64,000 nt of DNA from Novosphingobium sp. MD-1 (GCF_001014975.1 NZ_BBXA01000029.1:1-64000), one strand, 5' to 3'; counted from the stretch's first letter, positions 42,298-51,444 are shown. A program made the numbers and translations. Notes: generated by a model not told the origin, from the sequence alone.

Positions 42298-45200
42298 GCG
42301 GCCGGAGCCGTTCCTGCCGCCGATGCCGGCGCGGGGGCGCGGCGCGCTTCGCGGCGTTCGCGCCAGTCCTCCAGCGCCAGGAAGATGACCGGTGTGGTGA
42401 ACAGCGTCAGCACCTGGCTGAAGATCAGTCCTCCGGCGATGGCGATGCCCAGCGGCTGGCGCAGTTCATGGCCCATGCCGCCGCCGAAGATCAGCGGAAT
42501 CGCGGCGAACAGCGCGGCGAAGGTAGTCATCATGATCGGCCGGAAACGCAGATGCGCCGCCTGACGGATCGCTTCGTGGGCTTTGGCGCCTTCGTGGCGC
42601 ATCGCTTCGAGCGCGAAGTCGATCATCATGATCGCGTTCTTCTTCACGATGCCGATCAGCAGGACGATGCCGATGATGCCGATCACGCCCAGGCCCGAAC
42701 CGGTCAACCACAGGCCCAGCAGCGCGCCAATGCCGGCGGAGGGCAGGGTGGAGAGAATGGTCACCGGGTGGACGAAGCTTTCGTAGAGCACGCCCAGCAC
42801 GATATAGACCACCACGATCGCCGCGAGGATCAGCCACAGCTCGTTGCCGAGCGAGGACTTGAACGCGCTGGCCGCGCCGGAGAAGTTGGTCGACAGCGCG
42901 GGCGGCATGCCGATGGCCTGTTCCGTCCGTTCGATCGCCTGCACGGCCGAGCCCAGCGAGACGCCAGGGGCAAGATCGAACCCGATCGTGGCAGCCGGGA
43001 ACTGCGCCTCGCGCGCCACCACCAGCGGCGTAGCCTCGGTGCGGATCGTGGCGATGGTGGAGAGCGGAACGCTGGCGCCGCCAGCCAGCGGTATGCGCAG
43101 GGCGCCCAGCGCTTGCGGGTCGGTGATCGAACCGGGCTGCGCTTCCAGGATCACGCGGTTCTGGCTGGACTGGGTGTAGATGGTGGAGACGATGCGCTGC
43201 CCGAACGCGTCGTAGAGTGCGTTGTCGATTGTCAGCGCGCTGAGGCCGAGCCGTCCGGCGGTGTCGCGGTTGATATCCACCACCACCGCGCGCCCGTCCG
43301 CCAGCACGTTGGTGGTCACGTTGCGCAGATGGCTATCGGCCTTGAGCGCGGTGGCCAGCTTCGCGCCCCATTGGTCGACCAGATCCTGATCGGCGCCCTG
43401 AACTGAAAAGCGGTAGGCGTTGACGCCGGTCGTGGTGTCGATGGTCAGATCCTGCACCGGGCGGAAATAGACGCGGACGCCGGGAATATCGGCCACCGCT
43501 TTCTCCAGTCCGCCCAGCACCGTATCGAGATCGCCGCGCTGCCCTTCGCCCTTCAGGTTCACCAGCATCCGGCCCTGCGAGAGCGTGGCGTTCTGGCCAT
43601 CGACGCCGATCGAGGAACTCAGGCTGCCCACGGCGGGATTGGCGAGCAGGGCTTGCGCCACTTGCTGCTGAAGCGCCGCCATGCGGGCATAGCTGACATC
43701 CTGCCCGGCCGATGTCGTCACCGCGATCTGCCCGGTGTCCTGTTCGGGAAACAGGTTCTTGGGAATGACCATGAACAGCAGCCCGGTGGCCACCAGCGTT
43801 CCGGCGAAGACCACCATGGTCATCCGCCCGCGCGCCATAACCCAGTCGAGCGAGCTGGCATAGCGGTCGGCCAGCCGGTCGAACTGGCCACGCGTCCACG
43901 CGGTCACGCGGTATTCGCGTTCCTCGTGCTCCGGCCGCAGCCAGCGGGCCGAGAGCATGGGCACCAGCGTTAGCGCGACCACCGCCGAGATCAGGATGGT
44001 AACCGCGAGCGTCACGGCGAATTCGCGGAACAGGCGGCCGACCACGTCGCCCATGAACAGCAGCGGGATCAGCACCGCGATCAGGCTGACGGTGAGCGAG
44101 ATGATGGTGAAGCCGATCTCGCTCGCGCCTTTCAGCGCGGCGTCAAACGGCTTCATCCCGTCCTCGATATGCCGGGCGATGTTTTCCAGCACCACGATCG
44201 CATCGTCCACGACGAAGCCCGAGGCGATGGTCAGCGCCATCAGCGTGAGGTTGTTGATTGAGAAATCGAGGAAATACATCGCCGCGAACGCGCCCACGAG
44301 CGACAGCGGCACGGCGATGCTGGCGACGACGGTGGCGCGGACCGAACCCAGGAACAGGAAGATCACCAGCGTGACCAGCAGCACCGCCAGCACCAGTTCG
44401 AACTGCACGTCCGATACCGAGGCGCGGATGCCGGCGGTGCGATCGGTCAGCAGCGTGACATGGACGTCGGCCGGAAGCTGCGCTTCCAGTTCGGGCAGCG
44501 CGGCCTTGATTGCATCCACTGTGCCGATGACGTTGGCGCCGGGCTGGCGCTGCACGTCGATGACCACGGCGGGCGATCCGTTCATCCACGAGCCGAGGCG
44601 AACGTTCTCCGTCCCTTGGACCACCGTGGCGACATCGGACAGGCGCACCGGCGCGCCGCCGGCATAGGCGACGACAAGGTTGCGATAGCTGGCGACATCG
44701 GCAAGCTGATCGTTGGCGTCGATCGTCCAGCTTCTCGTCGGGCCATCGAAGCTGCCCTTGGCGGCGTTGGCATTGGCGTTGCCGATCGCGCTGCGGATCG
44801 TTTCCAGCGAAAGCCCGCGCGCGGCGAGCGCGGGTACGTTGGCCTGGATGCGCACGGCGGGGCGCTGGCCGGCGGACATCGAGACAAGGCCAACGCCCGA
44901 AACCTGCGCGATCTTGTTGGAGAACTGCCGCTCGACGATGCCCTGCACTTCGCCCAGGGGGCGCGTTTTCGACGTAATGCCCAGGCTGAGGATCGGCGCG
45001 TCGGCGGGGTTTACCTTGGCGTAGATCGGCGGTGCGGGCAGGTCGCTGGGCAGCAGCGTGTTGGCCGCGTTGATCGCCGCCTGCACTTCCTGTTCCGCCA
45101 CATCGAGCGACAGGTCGATCCGGAACTGCATGGTGATGACCGAGGCGCCCGAGGACGAGGCCGAGGTCATGCGGGTGAGGCCCGGCATCTGCCCGAACTG

Positions 45201-45452
45201 GCGTTCCAGCGGCGAGGTGACGGTCAGCGCCATCACGTCGGGGCTGGCGCCGGGATAAAGCGTGGACACCTGGATGGTCGGATAATCGACCTCCGGCAAG
45301 GCTGACAGCGGCAGCACGCGATAGGCGACCAGGCCCGCCAGCAGCACGGCGATCATCAGCAACGTGGTGGCGACCGGGCGCAGGATGAACAGGCGGGAAG
45401 GGCCGCCGGGTTCGGCGGGCGCAGGCGCGTCGAGCGCGTCTTCGGACGCCAT
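42294..45452 (-). CDS. mdtB: RND multidrug efflux permease, MdtB-like
   Basis: A 1052-aa RND permease. It has an N-terminal extension MASEDALDAPAPAEPGG before RLFILRPVATTLLMIAVLLA. The conserved LPEVDYPTIQV and the TM4 motif IASGFVVDDAIVVLENIARH are present, and the C-terminal TM bundle is regular. Together with the downstream MdtC-like subunit it forms a heteromeric pump. The start overlaps the adaptor stop by 1 nt (TGATG). Substrates are not predictable beyond hydrophobic drugs, bile-type compounds or metals-chelates seen in the family. Confidence 0.92.
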   Translation of the reverse strand: MASEDALDAPAPAEPGGPSRLFILRPVATTLLMIAVLLAGLVAYRVLPLSALPEVDYPTIQVSTLYPGASPDVMALTVTSPLERQFGQMPGLTRMTSASSSGASVITMQFRIDLSLDVAEQEVQAAINAANTLLPSDLPAPPIYAKVNPADAPILSLGITSKTRPLGEVQGIVERQFSNKIAQVSGVGLVSMSAGQRPAVRIQANVPALAARGLSLETIRSAIGNANANAAKGSFDGPTRSWTIDANDQLADVASYRNLVVAYAGGAPVRLSDVATVVQGTENVRLGSWMNGSPAVVIDVQRQPGANVIGTVDAIKAALPELEAQLPADVHVTLLTDRTAGIRASVSDVQFELVLAVLLVTLVIFLFLGSVRATVVASIAVPLSLVGAFAAMYFLDFSINNLTLMALTIASGFVVDDAIVVLENIARHIEDGMKPFDAALKGASEIGFTIISLTVSLIAVLIPLLFMGDVVGRLFREFAVTLAVTILISAVVALTLVPMLSARWLRPEHEEREYRVTAWTRGQFDRLADRYASSLDWVMARGRMTMVVFAGTLVATGLLFMVIPKNLFPEQDTGQIAVTTSAGQDVSYARMAALQQQVAQALLANPAVGSLSSSIGVDGQNATLSQGRMLVNLKGEGQRGDLDTVLGGLEKAVADIPGVRVYFRPVQDLTIDTTTGVNAYRFSVQGADQDLVDQWGAKLATALKADSHLRNVTTNVLADGRAVVVDINRDTAGRLGLSALTIDNALYDAFGQRIVSTIYTQSSQNRVILEAQPGSITDPQALGALRIPLAGGASVPLSTIATIRTEATPLVVAREAQFPAATIGFDLAPGVSLGSAVQAIERTEQAIGMPPALSTNFSGAASAFKSSLGNELWLILAAIVVVYIVLGVLYESFVHPVTILSTLPSAGIGALLGLWLTGSGLGVIGIIGIVLLIGIVKKNAIMMIDFALEAMRHEGAKAHEAIRQAAHLRFRPIMMTTFAALFAAIPLIFGGGMGHELRQPLGIAIAGGLIFSQVLTLFTTPVIFLALEDWRERREARRAPAPASAAGTAPAA

Positions 45453-46717
45453 CAGTTCCCGCCGCTCTTGGCGGAAGCGCCGCGCTTGTTGCTGCCTGTC
45501 GCTCCGCCGCCGCCCTTGCCGGCTCCGGGCAGGCGCACGGCTGAGCCATCCTCCAGCCCGTCCGCGCCTTCGGTGACAACGGTGGTGCCGGCCGCAAGCC
45601 CCGACAGAATGGCGACGCGGTTGTTGGCGCTCGGGCCGATCTTCACCGGCGTCAGCTTCACTTTGCTGTCATGCTGGAGCGTGAACACGAAATCACCCTG
45701 CGTGCCATGGCGCACGGCGCTTACGGGCACCGTCACGGCATCGTGCAGCGTCTGGACGAGCATCGCGATGTTGACGAAGCCGCCGGGGAACAGCGCGCTG
45801 CCGGGATTGTCGAACCGCGCCTTCGCCTTGACGGTGCCGGTGGAGGAATCGACCTGGTTGTCGAAGGTCAGGAACCGGCCGCTCGCGATCTTGCCGTTGC
45901 TGTTCTGGTCGCGCGCCTCGACGGGAAGGCCGGCGCCGCTGCCCGATGCCTGCCCGATCTGCGAGAGCTGTACTTGCGGCAGCGCAAAGCTGACGTCGAT
46001 AGGATCGACCTGCGTCACCACCACGATGCCGTTGGTGTCCGAAGGCGTCAGATAATTGCCGATGTCCACCTGGCGGATGCCGGCGCGGCCCGTAATGGGG
46101 GACTTGATCGCGGTATAATCGAGGTTCAGCGCCGCCGAACCGATCGCCGCGCGATCGGCCGCGACCGTGCCGGTCAACTGCCCCACCGTGGCGCGCTGGG
46201 TATCGACCTGCTGTCGTGCGATCGAATCCTGCTTGAGCAACGTTTCGTAGCGCGTCAGGTCCAGCCGGGCCGAGCGCAGTTGCGCCTCGTCCCGCGCCAG
46301 GTTGGCGCGCGCCTGGGCCAGCGCCAGCTGGTAGGGGCGCGGATCGATCTGGGCGAGCACCTGCCCCTGCCGCACGATCTGCCCTTCCTGGAAGAACAGC
46401 TTGAACAGCACGCCCGAAAGCTGCGGGCGCACCGTGGCGGTCACGATCGGCTGAACCGTGCCCAGAGCCGTGACGCTGACGGGCATGTCCTGCCGCGCTG
46501 CCTTTTCGACATTGACCGCCGCGGCGGGCCGTCCGCGCGATTCTCCGCCGCCGCGTTGGGAAAGCCAGCGTGCGCCCAAGCCGGTCAGAACCAGACCGAG
46601 GATGACGGCACCGGCCATGAGCCATGTTTTCGTCCGGCTCGATCCGGCCGGGTGGGGCGACGGCCCGGACGCCGTTGCCTGATCGTCACGCGCAGATTTT
46701 TCTTCGACTGAAGTCAT
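45452..46717 (-). CDS. mdtA: RND periplasmic adaptor, MdtA-like
   Basis: A 421-aa membrane-fusion protein. The N-terminal anchor is TWLMAGAVILGLVLTGLGA; the lipoyl/barrel-sandwich halves include SVTALGTVQPIVTATVRPQL and IKSPITGRAGIRQVDIGNYL. An alpha-hairpin is at about residues 130-200. The C-terminus is Gly/Lys-rich (AGKGGGGATGSNKRGASAK). The ATG at 46717 is preferred to an upstream in-frame start. It is the first gene of the four-gene operon mdtA-mdtB-mdtC-outer-membrane factor. Confidence 0.93.
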   Translation of the reverse strand: MTSVEEKSARDDQATASGPSPHPAGSSRTKTWLMAGAVILGLVLTGLGARWLSQRGGGESRGRPAAAVNVEKAARQDMPVSVTALGTVQPIVTATVRPQLSGVLFKLFFQEGQIVRQGQVLAQIDPRPYQLALAQARANLARDEAQLRSARLDLTRYETLLKQDSIARQQVDTQRATVGQLTGTVAADRAAIGSAALNLDYTAIKSPITGRAGIRQVDIGNYLTPSDTNGIVVVTQVDPIDVSFALPQVQLSQIGQASGSGAGLPVEARDQNSNGKIASGRFLTFDNQVDSSTGTVKAKARFDNPGSALFPGGFVNIAMLVQTLHDAVTVPVSAVRHGTQGDFVFTLQHDSKVKLTPVKIGPSANNRVAILSGLAAGTTVVTEGADGLEDGSAVRLPGAGKGGGGATGSNKRGASAKSGGN

Positions 46718-46892
46718 TCCAAACCGGTCCTGCCTCAATCTGCGCAAGACGGGTGTCCACGCCAGATTATCGACTCGATGGCCCCAACCGAGTTGCCGGT
46801 ATGTCGGGGATCATCGGGCCGGCTGCAAGTCACAGAACGTCGCGAACCGGGTGCAAATGATTACAAGTCGTGACAGACATGGAGCTGGAATG

Positions 46893-46922
46893 GCCGTGCG
46901 CGCTTTTGATCGGGCGCACGGC
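46893..46922 (-). terminator. Hairpin after the mucR gene
   Basis: A perfect 9-bp stem GCCGTGCGC / GCGCACGGC with a 12-nt loop, 11 nt after the mucR stop on the minus strand. A good stem but no following T-run, so a factor-dependent terminator or RNA-stability element is possible. Confidence 0.4.
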
Positions 46923-46933
46923 TCTTGCAGGCT

Positions 46934-47440
46934 TCAGGCGCTTTCGGCAGCCGCTGCCTTGCGGGGTTTCCGGGCGCTTGCCGCCTTCTTCGCGGGCGCG
47001 GCCGGTTTGGTGGCGACGGGGTCCGCAGCCAGCTTGGCCGCCTTGGGCTTGCGACCCAGACCCAGCCGTTGCGCGACCGCGCGCCGCTGTTCCGAATAGC
47101 TCGGCGCCACCATCGGATAGTCCTTCGGCAGCTTGTAACGCTCACGGTATTCGTCTGGAGTAAGGCCGTGGCTGGTCAAGTGCCGCTTCAGGCTGCGATA
47201 AGGTTTCCCGTCGATCAGGCTGATCAGATGATCGCGCGACGCCGTGCTTTTGCGGACCGAGACGGCGGGCACGAATTCAGGTACTTCAGGAGCCGGTGCC
47301 TCGACCTTTCCGGCAAGTGCATTGCGCGTCGTTTCGATAAGCGATGCCAGCTCATTACTGGGGAGGCTGTTGTTGGCGACATAGGCACTTAACAGTTGCA
47401 CCGTTAAAGCCGTCAGATCAGATTTATCCATTTCCTGCAC
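46934..47440 (-). CDS. mucR: MucR/Ros-family transcriptional regulator
   Basis: A 168-aa MucR-type regulator, an alphaproteobacterial zinc-finger protein acting as an H-NS-like silencer. Conserved core: YVANNSLPSNELASLIETTR, RDHLISLIDGKPYRSLKRHL and TSHGLTPDEYRERYKLPKDYPMVAP-type wording. The C-terminus is a Lys/Ala-rich tail (RKPKAAKLAADPV, KKAASARKPRKAAA). The GTG at 47440 lies 6 nt after GGGGGTAAG; an ATG three codons later is also possible. The canonical first zinc Cys is replaced (DGKPYRSL instead of CLEDG), as in many MucR homologues. Confidence 0.9.
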   Translation of the reverse strand: MQEMDKSDLTALTVQLLSAYVANNSLPSNELASLIETTRNALAGKVEAPAPEVPEFVPAVSVRKSTASRDHLISLIDGKPYRSLKRHLTSHGLTPDEYRERYKLPKDYPMVAPSYSEQRRAVAQRLGLGRKPKAAKLAADPVATKPAAPAKKAASARKPRKAAAAESA

Positions 47441-47562
47441 CGCTTACCCCCTTTTTTTGATCGGGCAATCTTCTCATTTGTGCTGAAATTGCCAGTCACG
47501 AAGACTTCATGCCCGGTTTTTCTATATCTGCGGGTTTACAGGCATACAATCAAAATGGTGAT

Positions 47563-47581
47563 AATTCCCGGCTTGGGAATT
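47563..47581. promoter_or_regulatory. AT-rich inverted repeat in the intergenic region upstream of mucR
   Basis: AATTCCC-GGCTT-GGGAATT, 7-bp arms. It lies in the 233-bp gap between the mucR start (47440) and the DUF1905 stop (47674). Both genes are on the minus strand, so it could end the cyclophilin-DUF1905 transcript or act as an operator of mucR. No other gene is supported in this gap. Confidence 0.35.
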
Positions 47582-47673
47582 GTGCCAGCTTGACACCATG
47601 TCTTCGTGCGCGGGGCGGGCGAATTCTGTGTGGCACGTCCACTGTCACGGGATGGCCGGCAGCGCGGAAACGT

Positions 47674-47991
47674 TCAGAACTGAAGTTCCACGGTTACCGC
47701 GTCGCCTTCGGTCAGGCCTTCCGCGCGGCGGACTGCGGCCTTCACCGGCACGATCCAGCCTTGTTCCTTGCTGGGGAAGGCCGAGGTCTGCCATGCGCTG
47801 GCGCCAATCCGGATGCGAAGGCGGACGGACCCCCAGCCACGCCCCTTGCCCTGTTCGAGCCGGTCCATCAGCGCCGTGGCGGATAGCGCTTCGCCGACGC
47901 CGCCATCGATTGTCAGGAAATACCAGTTCGCGGCACTGGGGCCGGACCAGCGCCATAGCGGGGTTGTCAGGCGATATGTTTCGCCCTTCAC
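47674..47991 (-). CDS. DUF1905 domain protein
   Basis: A 105-aa soluble protein of the DUF1905 family (small beta-barrel; YdeI/OmpD-associated relatives). It has WRWSGPSAANWYFLTIDGG, WGSVRLRIRIGASAWQTSAF and the terminal AEGLTEGDAVTVELQF. Its ATG overlaps the cyclophilin stop (ATGA). The function is unknown. Confidence 0.87.
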   Translation of the reverse strand: MKGETYRLTTPLWRWSGPSAANWYFLTIDGGVGEALSATALMDRLEQGKGRGWGSVRLRIRIGASAWQTSAFPSKEQGWIVPVKAAVRRAEGLTEGDAVTVELQF

Positions 47992-48932
47992 TTCGCGCGC
48001 CGGACCGGGACGGGCAGGTTGCAGATGTCGATGCCGCCGGCCGGCCGGATATAAAACGGATCGCGCCGATTGGCGCGCGCGTCGGCATAGCGCCGGAAAC
48101 TGTCGCTGATCGTGGCAAGATACTGGTAGGCGGGCAGGCCGGGCACGTCGGAGCCCTGGCGGATGGACAGGATCGGCGTGCGCTCCGGGGCGGTCTTGTA
48201 AAAGCCGATCTCGCCGGTTCCCCTCGGCAGCGAAGACAGGTGCTCCATGCCATCGATGACGCGGCCGACCAGCGCGATGTTGCGATCAAGCTGGCGCGGG
48301 GCATGGCCGATCACGGCATAGAGTTCCGCGCCCGAACCGGTATCCGGCGGCATGTCGCGGCCTACGCCCACCATGCCATAGCAGTGGACCGGCCACATGC
48401 GATCCTTGTCGAACCCTACCGGCCAGCCGGCGTCGATGCCCGTTCCCGGGGCGTAGGCATCCGGTTTCCGGCTGATCATTTCCGGGGCGGCGAATACTTT
48501 CGACGTGTAGTCTTCCTGCGGCATGCGGGCGAGGCCTGAGGGAAGCGGTTTCGCCCGTGCCTTGTCCTCCCCGTCGGGATCACCCCACTGGACCACATAG
48601 TTGTCCTGCACGCGGTTGATGCTGGTGCCATCCCACCAGTGCGCGGCGGCGAGCGTGCGGATGTTGCCGATCCACCCTTGCGCGAAGGGGGCGGGCAGCA
48701 ACTGGATCACCACGCGGCGCGGGCGCCCCTGGCTGTCCGGGGCAAGATCCATCACGATCAGATCCGCGGGATCGATTCGTGTCCAGTCCGCATCCGGCGC
48801 CGTCGCGACGATTTCGGCGGGCGCCATGGCAGGCGGCCGGGCAGGAGCGGGGGTGGCGCCTCGCGCGGGCATACCAGCGAGCGAGACCAGCGAGATGACG
48901 GCGAGAAGGGCGCGGGCGGGCGAGTGCAACAT
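47988..48932 (-). CDS. Periplasmic cyclophilin-type peptidyl-prolyl isomerase
   Basis: A 314-aa exported cyclophilin-like protein. The signal peptide begins at the ATG at 48932 ([20 protein letters not shown]). The cyclophilin core carries [40 protein letters not shown] and [20 protein letters not shown]. It is longer than minimal PpiA, with a C-terminal extension (residues about 240-314) of unclear role. The likely function is folding of exported proteins. Confidence 0.88.
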   Translation of the reverse strand: MLHSPARALLAVISLVSLAGMPARGATPAPARPPAMAPAEIVATAPDADWTRIDPADLIVMDLAPDSQGRPRRVVIQLLPAPFAQGWIGNIRTLAAAHWWDGTSINRVQDNYVVQWGDPDGEDKARAKPLPSGLARMPQEDYTSKVFAAPEMISRKPDAYAPGTGIDAGWPVGFDKDRMWPVHCYGMVGVGRDMPPDTGSGAELYAVIGHAPRQLDRNIALVGRVIDGMEHLSSLPRGTGEIGFYKTAPERTPILSIRQGSDVPGLPAYQYLATISDSFRRYADARANRRDPFYIRPAGGIDICNLPVPVRRAK

Positions 48933-49007
48933 TTGTCTCTTGTGGCAGGCATCCGCGCCTTGCGAAAGCCGCTTCATCCCGCTAGGGCGCGTGGCTCCAA
49001 GGCATGC

Positions 49008-49098
49008 GGAGCGGTGGCCGAGTGGTCGAAGGCGCTCGCCTGGAAAGTGAGTATACGTCAAAAGCGTATCGAGGGTTCGAATCCCTCCCGCTCCGCCA
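49008..49098 (+). tRNA. tRNA-Ser (GGA)
   Basis: A 91-nt class II tRNA. The acceptor is GGAGCGG/CCGCTCC, the anticodon loop CTGGAAA has anticodon GGA, the long variable arm is GTATACGT/GCGTATC-like, the T-loop is GTTCGAATC and CCA is encoded. An intact P4-type integrase starts 183 bp downstream; the 3' half of this gene is the likely attachment site. Confidence 0.95.
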
Positions 49099-49102
49099 TT
49101 TG

Positions 49103-49121
49103 GCGCTTTTCAGCGCTTTTT
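49103..49121 (+). terminator. tRNA-Ser terminator
   Basis: GCGCT-TTTC-AGCGC followed by TTTTT, directly after the tRNA-Ser CCA end. A short but classical intrinsic terminator. It lies on the element side of the presumed attachment site. Confidence 0.65.
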
Positions 49122-49281
49122 CACGAACCGACACGAACACAATAAAACCCCGGATTTACGGGCATTTCGGCAGATTTTGCGTTCACACTCGGCCGCTGAA
49201 ATTCGGGTCAAGCCAGCGTAAGAACTATGGCTAAAACTATGGCTTGTTGCGCCGGTTTAGACCCGCTATTCACGCAAAACC

Positions 49282-50457
49282 ATGGCCACGCGCGCGCGTA
49301 ACAAACTTTCGGCTAGGCAGGTGGCAACGCTCACCGAGCCCAACATCTACTCCGATGGCGGCGGTCTCTACCTGCGCATTCGCACGTCCGGGCGGTCATG
49401 GTTCTTTATCGGCACGCTGCACGGCAAGCGAATCGAACTGGGCCTGGGCTCGGCGCTCGATGTCACGCTGGCGAAGGCCCGCGAGCGAGCCGCGCACATC
49501 CGCGCCATGCTGCTCGATGGCATCGATCCCCGCGTCGAGCGCGCCAAGGCGAAGATCGCGGCAAGGCCGGTGGTCACGTTCGGCGCCTTCGCCATGGAAC
49601 TGGTCGACGACATCGAGGACGGGTTCAAGAATCCCAAGCACCGCCAGCAATGGCGCAACACGCTCAAGACCTACGCCAAGCCCCTCTTCGAGGTGCCGGT
49701 CAACGAGGTGTCGACCGAGCAGATACTGGCGGTGCTCCAGCCCATCTGGCTGAGCAAGGCCGAGACCGCCTCCCGGCTTCGCGGCCGGATCGAGCGCATT
49801 CTCGATGCCGCCAAGGTCAAGGGGCTGCGGACCGGCGAGAACCCGGCGCGGGGGCGTGGCCATCTTGACCTGCTGCTGCCCAAGCGCGGCAAGGCTTCGG
49901 TCAAGCACCATGCCGCGCTGCCGTTCACCGAGATCGCGGGCTTCATGACGAGCCTTGCGCAGAGGCCCGCTGTTGCGGCGCGCGCACTGGAGTTCACGAT
50001 CCTCACCGCCGCCCGGTCGGGGGAAGCACGCGGGATGACCTGGGGCGAGGTCAATCTCGAGGACAAGCTGTGGACCGTGCCGGCCAGCCGCATGAAAGCG
50101 CAAGTCCAGCACGAGGTGCCGCTCAGCGACGCGGCGATTGCGGTCCTGATGGCCGTGAAGGAAGACGGGCTCAAGCCAACCGACTTCGTGTTCCCCGCAC
50201 CGCGTGGCGGCTCGCTCTCCGACATGGCGCTGTCCCAGTTGCTCAAGCGCATGGAGCGCGACGACATCACCGTACACGGCTTCCGCTCGACCTTCCGCGA
50301 CTGGGCCGGCGAGACGACGCGGTTCGAGCGCGAAGAGGTGGAAATGGCATTGGCGCATACCGTGGCCTCGGCGGTGGAGCGCGCCTACCGACGCGGACGG
50401 GCGCTGGAGAAGCGCCGCGCCCTGATGGCGGCATGGGCCACGTATTGCGGCCGATAA
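49282..50457 (+). CDS. int: Tyrosine-type site-specific integrase (P4/DUF4102 type)
   Basis: A 391-aa integrase. The N-terminal arm-binding domain (KLSARQVATLTEPNIYSDGG, LRIRTSGRSWFFIGTLHGKR, about residues 8-90) is followed by a core-binding domain (about 100-190) and a catalytic domain. Catalytic residues: Arg in LTAARSGEARGMTW (about 243), HGFRSTFRDWAGE (HxxR, about 331) and Tyr in ERAYRRG (about 369). Length and motifs are intact, so it is probably active. It lies beside tRNA-Ser, its presumed target, transcribed away from it. Confidence 0.95.
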   Translation: MATRARNKLSARQVATLTEPNIYSDGGGLYLRIRTSGRSWFFIGTLHGKRIELGLGSALDVTLAKARERAAHIRAMLLDGIDPRVERAKAKIAARPVVTFGAFAMELVDDIEDGFKNPKHRQQWRNTLKTYAKPLFEVPVNEVSTEQILAVLQPIWLSKAETASRLRGRIERILDAAKVKGLRTGENPARGRGHLDLLLPKRGKASVKHHAALPFTEIAGFMTSLAQRPAVAARALEFTILTAARSGEARGMTWGEVNLEDKLWTVPASRMKAQVQHEVPLSDAAIAVLMAVKEDGLKPTDFVFPAPRGGSLSDMALSQLLKRMERDDITVHGFRSTFRDWAGETTRFEREEVEMALAHTVASAVERAYRRGRALEKRRALMAAWATYCGR

Positions 50458-50560
50458 AGGGGCCGGCAAAGCCCTCCCGGCAGCGCAACGGCCGAGATGA
50501 GGCTCCGGCCTTAAAGCACTGAATAGAATATCCTTTTCAGCGCCAGCAAACTGGCCATTT

Positions 50561-50589
50561 TTGACATTTTCGGCCCCTTCCGCTAGTAT
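50561..50589 (+). promoter_or_regulatory. Strong sigma70-type promoter
   Basis: TTGACA (50561-50566), a 17-bp spacer and TAGTAT (50584-50589): consensus -35, optimal spacing, near-consensus -10. It drives the structured leader and the 212-aa gene starting at 50806, leaving a 5' untranslated region of about 210 nt. The 100 bp between the integrase stop and this promoter hold only a possible terminator stem (GGCC arms at 50490 and 50507). Confidence 0.8.
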
Positions 50590-50665
50590 GGCGCAGCGCC
50601 AGCCATGGTCGCCGCCGGATGAACCGGGGTTGGCGCATTCTCGAAACGCGGTCCACGAAGGGGAT

Positions 50666-50780
50666 GGCCGGGATGGTCCCGGCCGGGTCAACGTGCGTGC
50701 CGTCGGGGGATGCTCCCCGCGACCATCGCACCCTGCTGCAAGACCGGTGTCACACCGGAGGAGGTCCCCTTGGTGGCCTC
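50666..50780 (+). ncRNA. Hairpin-rich 5' leader (possible structured RNA regulator)
   Basis: Four consecutive stems within the 5' leader: GGCCGGGA/TCCCGGCC (50666-50684, 8 bp perfect); GTCG-GGGGA/TCCCC-CGAC with one bulge (50702-50723); CCGGT/ACCGG (50744-50758); GGAGG-CC/GG-CCTCC with one bulge (50756-50780). The last ends 26 nt before the start codon, near its ribosome site AAGGG. This density of stable stems in a long leader suggests a riboswitch-like, protein-responsive or stability element. I do not recognise a named RNA family. Confidence 0.5.
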
Positions 50781-50805
50781 CACTTCTGCAAAGGGATTGA
50801 CAAAC

Positions 50806-51444
50806 ATGGACCACGAACACCGCGCCAAGGCCGCCAATCGGCAGGATCACGAATGGGCCGCCCGGGTGGTGCGCACCATCGGCCAGATCGAAGCCGACTT
50901 CTTCCACGCCGCCGGCCCGTTGAGCGAGCGGATGATGACCGAGGGGCTGCTGGCGATCGAGAAGGTCGCCAAGGACCCGTGGCAGGTCATCGAGAACGAC
51001 TGGATGACACAAGTGGTCTGCCCGGACTGGAAGATGACCCGGGGCGTCGGCACCGGCGACATGTGGCTGCAGGTGTCGGAGATTTCGGCCGACGAGGAAG
51101 GCAACGAGCATACCTGGATCGCCGCCGCGACCAAGACCGGTCCCTCGTTCCTGTGCGTCGAACTGGTGTTCCGCCGGGGCTTGCAGGAATATGCCGAAGC
51201 GATCATCCGCGATGACAAGGCGGTGGCAGCCTTGTGGCAGCAGGGGTTTGCCCGGGACGAGGAAAGCCTCGCGCTGTTCGTGCCCATCCACATTCCCGCC
51301 GAGAAGTTGGCGCAGGCGTTCGAGCAGAACGACCTGACCGCGACCGTGGCCCCCTTCGGCAAGGCCATGGCGCAGGCCATCGCCGCCAAGCCCGCGCTCG
51401 ACACGTTGCTCGAGCAGGTCCGCAACGCCGCCAAGCGCAAGTAG
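50806..51444 (+). CDS. Unrecognised cytoplasmic protein behind a structured leader
   Basis: A 212-aa soluble protein of unknown function, with no signal peptide or membrane segment. The start MDHEHRAKAANRQDHEW has a ribosome site (AAGGG) 10 nt upstream. The N-terminal half is helical (VVRTIGQIEADFFHAAGPLS) and the middle contains a likely beta region (DMWLQVSEISADEEGNEHTW). The C-terminal half is amphipathic helix (EKLAQAFEQN, ALDTLLEQVRNAAKRK). It is the first gene of the element's cargo, with a strong promoter, suggesting constitutive high expression in the host. Confidence 0.75.
   Translation: MDHEHRAKAANRQDHEWAARVVRTIGQIEADFFHAAGPLSERMMTEGLLAIEKVAKDPWQVIENDWMTQVVCPDWKMTRGVGTGDMWLQVSEISADEEGNEHTWIAAATKTGPSFLCVELVFRRGLQEYAEAIIRDDKAVAALWQQGFARDEESLALFVPIHIPAEKLAQAFEQNDLTATVAPFGKAMAQAIAAKPALDTLLEQVRNAAKRK

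Noticed and set aside
40726..42564. 612-codon plus-strand frame opposite the RND permeases
   Set aside because: His/Arg-rich antisense shadow without any family resemblance.
47509..47886. Plus-strand frame between mucR and the DUF1905 gene
   Set aside because: Mostly opposite the DUF1905 gene; Arg/Pro-rich shadow.
49396..51291. 631-codon minus-strand frame opposite integrase, leader and 212-aa gene
   Set aside because: Runs across a strong plus-strand promoter and an intact integrase; no start signal or domain.
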